From Burkholderia sp. (GTDB taxonomy: Bacteria; Pseudomonadota; Gammaproteobacteria; Burkholderiales; Burkholderiaceae), in contig JAQGMD010000476.1 of NCBI GenBank assembly GCA_028292565.1, positions 1 through 12,050 on the forward strand: 12,050 bases of DNA, written 5' to 3'. Both the position numbers and the translations under genes were made by a program. The notes under the pieces were generated by a model. The model saw nothing but the letters and a program-made list of their open reading frames with translations, was not told where the DNA came from and did not search any database. This document shows, in pieces, positions 7,710 through 12,050 of the stretch (position 1 is its first letter; every line of letters starts with the position of its first letter).

Positions 7710-8489
7710 TCATGCTGCCTGCCGTTGGGCGCTGTTTCTGCGATCCGCGACGTACGCATAAATCATCCAGGCCAGTGGCAGGATCCCGAGGCTGTAGGAG
7801 AGCAGGCGGCCGTAGTCGCCCTCCGGTCCCCACGGCTCGGTGGCGATGTGCCACCAGGCGTTATCGACCAGCGGCACGGAATTGGTTTCAGTGAATTCAT
7901 GGAACGCGGCAAACACAAGTTGGATCGCGAAGGCCACCATGAAAATGGCGGTCAGCTGGAAGAAGCGATGCAGGTTCACACGGCGACCGAACTTGACCCA
8001 TGCCGACGCCAGCAGCGCGGCGAGCAGTACCCCGATCACGCCGCCGGTCGCCATGTCGAGTGACTCGGCCTGTTGCGCCAGCGACGCGATCATGGTGGCG
8101 GTTTCGACTCCTTCGCGCCCAACCATGAAAGCGGAGAACATGAACGCGGCCACCCATGTCCGTGCCGAGGAGGCGGTCGACGCGACGTTCAAGCCTTCCG
8201 TGATCTGCTGTTTCATCAGCCTGCCCACACGCATCATGTGCACTGTGCAATAGATCACCGAGGCCGCCGCCAGCAGCGCCATCACCCCTTCCCAGAATGG
8301 GGAAAGCGCGCCGATGCGCGCCAACACGACGCCCAACATTGCGGACAACGCAAGCGCGAGGGCAACGCCGCCATAAACCGCGGGAATCAATTCCCGACGC
8401 CCGGTCTGCGACAGGTAAATCAAGGAAATGGCAATGACGAGAAAGGCCTCGAGGCCTTCGCGAAACGTGATCAACAATGTCTGGAACAT
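7710..8489 (-). CDS. FTR1-family iron permease
   Basis: Predicted 259-residue inner-membrane iron permease of the FTR1/EfeU family, with about seven hydrophobic helices. The two diagnostic REGxE motifs are present: REGLE at residues 10-14 in the first helix and REGVE at 125-129 in the fourth. Their glutamates bind iron during transport. No EfeO, EfeB, multicopper oxidase or FtrABCD-type partner lies in the window, so either partners are elsewhere or this is a stand-alone permease. The ATG at 8489 has AAAGGG about 9 nt upstream, and that sequence lies inside the last codons of a 31-codon ORF that ends 3 nt before the ATG. The gene sits between hemP and bfd in the Fur-linked block. Whether it carries ferric or ferrous iron is not resolved. 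Confidence 0.93.
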   Translation of the reverse strand: MFQTLLITFREGLEAFLVIAISLIYLSQTGRRELIPAVYGGVALALALSAMLGVVLARIGALSPFWEGVMALLAAASVIYCTVHMMRVGRLMKQQITEGLNVASTASSARTWVAAFMFSAFMVGREGVETATMIASLAQQAESLDMATGGVIGVLLAALLASAWVKFGRRVNLHRFFQLTAIFMVAFAIQLVFAAFHEFTETNSVPLVDNAWWHIATEPWGPEGDYGRLLSYSLGILPLAWMIYAYVADRRNSAQRQAA

Positions 8490-8492
8490 GTT

Positions 8493-8588
8493 CTATCCCT
8501 TTCGTCTGCGTTGAATTGACGTCAAAAGCTTGTCAATGCGCCTGCCGGTCGGCGCACGCGATGCGGGACTGGATGTGTCGATAGCCAT
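8493..8588 (-). CDS. Candidate 31-residue basic small protein or leader peptide
   Basis: A short open frame between hemP and FTR1, not recognised as any family. It starts with ATG at 8588, preceded by AAGGAG with 7-nt spacing, a stronger ribosome binding site than that of hemP or tonB. It ends with TAG at 8493-8495, leaving AAC before the FTR1 ATG. The peptide begins MAIDTSSPASRAPTG and ends IQRRRKG; it is basic, with two arginine clusters, and has no signal peptide or membrane helix. Its final codons contain the FTR1 ribosome binding site, so its translation would directly influence FTR1 translation. 17 of 30 codons end in G or C, a modest value. It could be a genuine small protein, a coupling leader, or chance. 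Confidence 0.5.
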   Translation of the reverse strand: MAIDTSSPASRAPTGRRIDKLLTSIQRRRKG

Positions 8589-8674
8589 CAAACGCTCCTT
8601 GACGAGATTGTTTTGCTGGCTACCGCGACGCGAAGAGGTGGGCGGATGGCTTGCAGGGGTTGATCACGGTCGGT

Positions 8675-8854
8675 TCAGGCAGTGAGGATCAGTTTGTTCA
8701 GTTGGGTCAGTCGTAACCGGTAAATCCGGCCCTGGTGATCGATTTCGACTTCGCGCATACACTGCAATAAGTCTTCGCTCCTGATCCGAGGCACGGATTT
8801 CTGCGGTGCCGGACTTGGGTCCGGCACCGGGCTTTGTCGGGATGGTCGCGTCAT
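8675..8854 (-). CDS. hemP: Hemin uptake protein HemP/HmuP
   Basis: HemP-family protein of 59 residues, easily missed because of its length and an overlapping longer open frame. The N-terminal 20 residues are Pro/Ser-rich and variable. The conserved core is SVPRIRSEDLL, then HQGRIYRLRLTQLNKLIL at about 40-57, which matches the HemP/HmuP pattern of an HQGxxYxLRLT core ending in KLILT. In Bradyrhizobium HmuP, and in Burkholderia multivorans HemP, the protein is needed for expression of heme-uptake genes and is under iron control. The ATG at 8854 has AAGGA about 12 nt upstream, a slightly long spacing. It is the first gene after a promoter and Fur-box-like dyad. The gap to the next small ORF is 86 bp with no terminator, so transcription probably continues into FTR1. 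Confidence 0.9.
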   Translation of the reverse strand: MTRPSRQSPVPDPSPAPQKSVPRIRSEDLLQCMREVEIDHQGRIYRLRLTQLNKLILTA

Positions 8855-8878
8855 GACTAAGCTTATTCCTTTTTATTG

Positions 8879-8897
8879 AATGCGAATAGTTCGTATT
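8879..8897. promoter_or_regulatory. Fur-box-like 19-bp dyad upstream of hemP
   Basis: AATGCGAA-TAG-TTCGTATT is an inverted repeat with 7 of 8 base pairs matched and the 19-bp length of a Fur box. Against the betaproteobacterial-style pattern AATGAGAAT-N-ATTCTCATT it agrees at 14 of 18 positions by my count. It begins 25 bp upstream of the hemP ATG and lies just downstream of the predicted -10, where bound Fur-Fe(II) would block transcription. Together with the gene content this makes iron-repressed expression of the block likely. Confidence 0.72.
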
Positions 8898-8900
8898 TAG

Positions 8901-8929
8901 ATTATTGGGTATTTGCAGGCGGATTGCAA
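8901..8929 (-). promoter_or_regulatory. Sigma-70 promoter for the hemP iron block
   Basis: On the minus strand, -35 TTGCAA (plus 8924-8929) and -10 AATAAT (plus 8901-8906) are separated by exactly 17 bp. Transcription would start near 8894-8897, within the Fur-box-like dyad. This is the only good promoter seen upstream of hemP, and none was recognised between hemP and exbD. Confidence 0.62.
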
Positions 8930-8967
8930 GGGCTTTCGACGATGGATGAAAAGCGGCGGCCGAAAAG

Positions 8968-8996
8968 AACAAGGGGCGCATAAAGCGCCCCTTGTT
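8968..8996 (-). terminator. Intrinsic terminator after mnmA
   Basis: AACAAGGGGCGC (8968-8979) and GCGCCCCTTGTT (8985-8996) form a perfect 12-bp stem around ATAAA. On the minus strand the stem is followed by CTTTTC. It begins about 20 nt after the mnmA stop codon and isolates nudJ-mnmA from the hemP promoter, which lies 39 bp further on. TTTTCG on the other side suggests possible activity in both directions. Confidence 0.88.
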
Positions 8997-9015
8997 TTCG
9001 AATTGCCTGCCGGTT

Positions 9016-10140
9016 TTACCCTGGCGCCGATTCGCTGCTGATGATGCCGCCTCCGAGGCAGACATCTCCCTGGTAAAGTACCGCGGACTGACCGGGGGTC
9101 ACTGCCCATTGCGGGTCAGGGAACGTCAAGGCGAAGGTGCCGGCCTCATTGTGCGAATAGTGGCAGCTGACGTCGGCCTGCCGATAGCGGGTTTTCGCGG
9201 ACAGCTGTGCCGGTTGCGGCGGTTCCCCGGCAACCCAGCTCGCCTGGGCGGCGGCCAGCGACGGCGAGAGCAGCCAATCGTGATCATGGCCCTGCACCAC
9301 GTACAAGGTGTTGTTCGCGACATCTTTCCTGGCGACGTACCACGCGTCGCTGCTGCCTTCGGCGTTCTGGTATGACTTTATGCCGCCCAGGCCGATGCCC
9401 TTGCGTTGGCCGAGCGTGTAAAAACTCAGGCCGACATGCTCGCCCACCACAGTGCCGTCCGGCGTCTTCATCGGCCCCGGCTCGTACGACAGGTAACGGT
9501 TCAGGAAATCGCGGAACGGACGTTCACCGATGAAACAGATGCCCGTCGAGTCTTTCTTTTTCGCATTGGGGAGGCCGATTTGCTCCGCAATCTTCCGCAC
9601 CTCGCTCTTGTGGATTTCGCCAAGCGGAAACAGGGTCTTCGACAATTGCGCCTGGTTGAGGCGGTGCAGGAAGTAGCTTTGGTCCTTGCTGGCATCGATC
9701 GCTTTCAGCAATTCGAAGCGTCCCGCACCCGGTCCGGACGTTACCTCGCGCACGCGCGCGTAGTGTCCGGTCGCGATCAGGTCGGCGCCCAGTTTCATTG
9801 CATGGTCGAGAAAAGCCTTGAACTTGATCTCGGCGTTGCACAGCACGTCCGGATTCGGCGTGCGCCCGGCCTGGTACTCGCGCAGGAATTCGGCAAAGAC
9901 CCGGTCCTTGTATTCGGCCGCGAAGTTAACGGCCTCGATGTCCACTCCGACCACGTCGGCAACGCTGACCGCGTCGATCCAGTCCTCACGCGTCGAGCAG
10001 TATTCCGAATCGTCGTCGTCTTCCCAGTTCTTCATGAACAGGCCGATGACTTCATAGCCTTGTTCCTTTAACAACCATGCGGAGACGGACGAATCCACGC
10101 CACCGGACATGCCGATGACGACCTTCTTTTTAGAACTCAT
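9016..10140 (-). CDS. mnmA: tRNA-specific 2-thiouridylase MnmA
   Basis: MnmA (TrmU) of 374 residues, close to the 368 of E. coli MnmA. It activates U34 of tRNA-Lys, tRNA-Glu and tRNA-Gln with ATP and inserts sulfur delivered through a persulfide relay, giving 2-thiouridine. The PP-loop SGGVDSSVS is at 12-20. The catalytic cysteines are C101 ([12 protein letters not shown]) and C202 ([13 protein letters not shown]). GHYAR near 125-129 and [10 protein letters not shown] near 249-258 are further family motifs. The C-terminal beta-barrel includes the [16 protein letters not shown] end. The ATG at 10140 overlaps the nudJ stop as ATGA, so translation is probably coupled; the ribosome binding site is weak. 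A terminator follows. Confidence 0.97.
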   Translation of the reverse strand: MSSKKKVVIGMSGGVDSSVSAWLLKEQGYEVIGLFMKNWEDDDDSEYCSTREDWIDAVSVADVVGVDIEAVNFAAEYKDRVFAEFLREYQAGRTPNPDVLCNAEIKFKAFLDHAMKLGADLIATGHYARVREVTSGPGAGRFELLKAIDASKDQSYFLHRLNQAQLSKTLFPLGEIHKSEVRKIAEQIGLPNAKKKDSTGICFIGERPFRDFLNRYLSYEPGPMKTPDGTVVGEHVGLSFYTLGQRKGIGLGGIKSYQNAEGSSDAWYVARKDVANNTLYVVQGHDHDWLLSPSLAAAQASWVAGEPPQPAQLSAKTRYRQADVSCHYSHNEAGTFALTFPDPQWAVTPGQSAVLYQGDVCLGGGIISSESAPG

Positions 10141-10655
10141 TTCACTAATATCAATGTTTGCGGGGGTGGGGACCGGTGCAGCTTTCCAATGGCATCAGGA
10201 TGCGTATACAACAGCGAGAGCGGCGCGCGCTTCCCAGAGAGATAATCGTCAACGCAACGCAGCACCAGCGGGCTTCGATGCTTTTCCTCGCACTCGAGCA
10301 TCTCTTCGCGCGTCATCCATACGGTGCGCAGGATGCCGTGATCCAGGGGCCGGTCATGCTTCGCGCCAAGTTCGCCTGCGAAGGCAAAGCGCAGGTACGT
10401 GACCTCGAGACCGGTACGTGAAGACACGTAGCGCGACATGTACATGCCGAGCAGCGCGGTGGGCACAAAATCGTACGCGGCTTCTTCCAGCGTCTCGCGA
10501 GCGACCGCTTGCTCCAGCGATTCGTTCGGGTCGAGATGGCCGGCCGGTTGATTGAAGCGTATGCCGTCGCTTGTTTCTTCTTCAACCAGCAAGAAACGGC
10601 CGTCGCGCTCGATTATCGCCGCGACCGTGACAGAAGGTTTCCAAACGTCAGTCAT
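10137..10655 (-). CDS. nudJ: Nudix hydrolase, NudJ-like
   Basis: Nudix phosphohydrolase of 172 residues related to E. coli NudJ, which hydrolyses nucleoside tri- and diphosphates and the thiamine precursor HMP-PP. The Nudix box runs from G39 to Y61: G39, E45, R53, E54, E57 and E58 are all present, but the glycine near the end of the box is Ala60 (RETLEEAAY). Upstream [18 protein letters not shown] and downstream [21 protein letters not shown] match the NudJ layout. The ATG at 10655 has GAGGG 5-6 nt upstream, and homologues begin at KPxVTVA; an upstream open extension to 10694 is less likely. It overlaps mnmA by 4 bp, the same gene pairing as in E. coli. The substrate in this organism is inferred. 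Confidence 0.9.
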   Translation of the reverse strand: MTDVWKPSVTVAAIIERDGRFLLVEEETSDGIRFNQPAGHLDPNESLEQAVARETLEEAAYDFVPTALLGMYMSRYVSSRTGLEVTYLRFAFAGELGAKHDRPLDHGILRTVWMTREEMLECEEKHRSPLVLRCVDDYLSGKRAPLSLLYTHPDAIGKLHRSPPPQTLILVK

Positions 10656-11017
10656 AGTATCCCTCGAAAGTGGACGCCATTTTACCGCGCACATGCCTGT
10701 TATGCCGGGCTCCGCATCCTAATTCCGCCTGCGCGTTTCATTCTGGCCGCAGCCGATGGTTGTAGATTGGTGGAAAATTGGAATGATGGTCTGCAAAACC
10801 GTCGATACGGTTGATATTTAATAAATTTACACGGCTGCCAATTTGGTTATTTATCAAAAAACCATCAGAATTCGTTTTCTTGTTATGCCTGCCGCTTAAG
10901 TACTGAAAGGCCGGTAGGCACCTCGCACCGTGAGAGGTCAAAGGGAACGACGGTTCCATTTTGCAATTTCCGTGTAAGATCGTGCCAGAATTTCAAGCCA
11001 ACTAATTGGAGAAGCTC
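10656..11017. other. Divergent nudJ/pntA non-coding region
   Basis: A 362-bp region without a supported gene. The left part should hold the nudJ promoter. The middle (about 10810-10890) is AT-rich in contrast to its surroundings. The right part, inside the likely pntA leader, contains several inverted repeats: a 19-bp dyad ACCTCGCAC-C-GTGAGAGGT (10920-10938, one mismatch) and a perfect hairpin GGAAC-GACG-GTTCC (10944-10957) followed by ATTTT. TAAGAT at 10975-10980, preceded by TG, could be a -10 element but lacks a -35. The layout is compatible with an operator or a structured RNA leader. It does not match a riboswitch class I recognise. Confidence 0.5.
10679..10684 (-). promoter_or_regulatory. 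Possible -10 element for nudJ-mnmA
   Basis: On the minus strand TAAAAT lies 24 bp before the nudJ ATG, a good distance for a -10 box giving a leader of about 17 nt. The region 17 bp upstream (CGGCAT) is a poor -35, so the assignment rests on the -10 alone. Confidence 0.35.
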
Positions 11018-12050
11018 ATGAGAATCGGCATCCCCGCCGAAACGCGGCCGGGCGAGACCCGTGTTGCGGCAACACCCGAGACAGTCAAGAAACTGGTTGC
11101 AGCCAAACACCAGGTTATCGTCCAGAGCGGTGCAGGAGTTGCCTCCAGCGTGACGGATGACGCTTATCTGGGTGCCGGCGCCGAACTCGGCTCCGCCGTA
11201 GATGCGCTAGGCGCTGAAATGGTGTTGAAAGTGCGCGCGCCGTCGCCGCAGGAGTTGGCGCAAATGAAATCCGGCGCCGTCGTCGTCGGCATGCTCAATC
11301 CTTTCGATGCCGAAAACATACTCGCGATGGCCAACCACGGCTTGACCGCATTCGCGCTCGAAGCGGCGCCGCGCATCACGCGCGCCCAATCGATGGATGT
11401 GCTGTCATCGCAGGCCAACATTGCCGGCTACAAAGCAGTGGTGCTGGCCTCCAATACCTATCAGCGCTTCATGCCGATGCTGATGACCGCGGCCGGCACC
11501 GTGAAAGCGGCGCGCGTCCTGGTCATGGGCGCCGGCGTTGCAGGCCTGCAGGCGATTGCCACGGCCAAGCGCCTGGGGGCGGTGATTGAAGCGTCCGACG
11601 TGCGCCCGGCCGCGAAGGAACAGGTCGAATCGCTCGGCGCCAAATTCATCGACGTGCCTTTCGTGACGGACGAAGAACGCGAAATCGCGAAAGGCGTCGG
11701 TGGCTATGCGCGTCCGATGCCGGCCGACTGGATGCGCCGTCAGGCGGAACTGGTCCACGAACGAGCGAAGCTGGCCGACATCATCATTACCACGGCACTC
11801 ATTCCGGGCCGCAAGGCGCCCATCCTCATCAGTGAAGAAACCATCAAGGCGATGAAGCCGGGCTCCGTCATCGTCGACATGGCGGTGGAACAAGGCGGCA
11901 ACACACCGCTCTCCGAAATCGGGAAAACCGTCACCAGACATGGCGTGCACATCATCGGCGAACCGAACCTGCCGGGTCTGGTGGCTGCTGATGCCTCCGC
12001 GTTATATGCTCGTAACGTGATTGACTTCCTGAAGCTGGTCATCGACAAGG
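11018..12050 (+). CDS. pntA: NAD(P) transhydrogenase alpha subunit, 3'-truncated by the window
   Basis: The first 344 residues of a proton-translocating NAD(P) transhydrogenase alpha subunit; the frame runs open off the window end. This enzyme transfers hydride from NADH to NADP using the proton gradient. The visible part is the NAD(H)-binding domain I of the AlaDH/PNT fold: MRIGIPAETRPGETRVAATP at the N-terminus, the RITRAQSMDVLSSQANIAGY segment at 119-138, the Rossmann motif GAGVAGLQAIATAKRLGA at 171-188, then EASDVRP with D194 for NAD ribose, and the late GEPNLPGLVAADAS segment. Alanine dehydrogenase is less likely given AAGTVKAARVLVMGAGVAG. The ATG follows TTGGAG with normal spacing. Whether the membrane part is fused (E. 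coli type) or a separate pntAB gene (split type) lies beyond the window. Confidence 0.95.
   Translation, partial: MRIGIPAETRPGETRVAATPETVKKLVAAKHQVIVQSGAGVASSVTDDAYLGAGAELGSAVDALGAEMVLKVRAPSPQELAQMKSGAVVVGMLNPFDAENILAMANHGLTAFALEAAPRITRAQSMDVLSSQANIAGYKAVVLASNTYQRFMPMLMTAAGTVKAARVLVMGAGVAGLQAIATAKRLGAVIEASDVRPAAKEQVESLGAKFIDVPFVTDEEREIAKGVGGYARPMPADWMRRQAELVHERAKLADIIITTALIPGRKAPILISEETIKAMKPGSVIVDMAVEQGGNTPLSEIGKTVTRHGVHIIGEPNLPGLVAADASALYARNVIDFLKLVIDK

Noticed and set aside
8664..9065. 133-codon minus-strand frame overlapping hemP and the terminator
   Set aside because: It crosses the mnmA terminator, the hemP promoter and the Fur-box-like dyad, and matches no family, while hemP in another frame has a clear conserved core.

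Overview
The window looks like chromosomal DNA from a betaproteobacterium, most likely Burkholderiales and possibly Oxalobacteraceae. The evidence is the GC-rich coding style and the protein repertoire: a HemP/FTR1/Bfd/TonB-ExbB-ExbD iron block, two YceI paralogues with a b561 cytochrome, a NudJ-MnmA pair and a transhydrogenase alpha subunit. No tRNA, rRNA, CRISPR array, transposase or phage gene was found. Taxonomy is inferred from protein character only.

Layout, left to right. Positions 1-113 hold a non-coding edge sequence with a perfect 8-bp dyad that may be a dispersed repeat. Positions 114-1829 (minus strand) are a cytochrome b561 followed by two secreted YceI-family proteins. Positions 1873-3344 are purB (minus) with a hairpin and an intrinsic terminator behind it. 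purB is divergent from a YibF-like glutathione S-transferase (3542-4150, plus), and the promoter region between them carries an 11-bp inverted repeat. A bidirectional terminator separates the GST from a convergent bacterioferritin (4247-4711). Upstream of that on the minus strand lie a 2-Cys peroxiredoxin (4911-5432) and then a long iron block, read in the order hemP, 31-codon small ORF, FTR1 permease, bfd, tonB, exbB, exbD (8854 down to 5545). A promoter with an overlapping or adjacent 19-bp Fur-box-like dyad lies just upstream of hemP. A strong terminator at 8968-8996 closes the next unit, nudJ-mnmA (10655 down to 9016). A 362-bp divergent non-coding region separates nudJ from pntA, which starts at 11018 and runs off the window end.

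The central block forms a coherent iron-handling set. HemP is tied to heme uptake, FTR1 is an inner-membrane iron permease, TonB-ExbB-ExbD energises outer-membrane receptors, and Bfd releases iron from bacterioferritin by reduction. The bacterioferritin and a peroxide-removing peroxiredoxin are encoded just downstream. No TonB-dependent receptor gene is present, so this system would power receptors encoded elsewhere.

The points most worth a second look are: an uncatalogued-looking 31-codon ORF with a strong ribosome binding site that ends 3 nt before the FTR1 start; a bacterioferritin with threonine at the position of ferroxidase ligand Glu127; a 9-bp tandem repeat that sets the N-terminus of PurB; an unexplained structured leader before pntA; and the placement of the whole iron block between mnmA and purB, genes that are close neighbours in E. 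coli.
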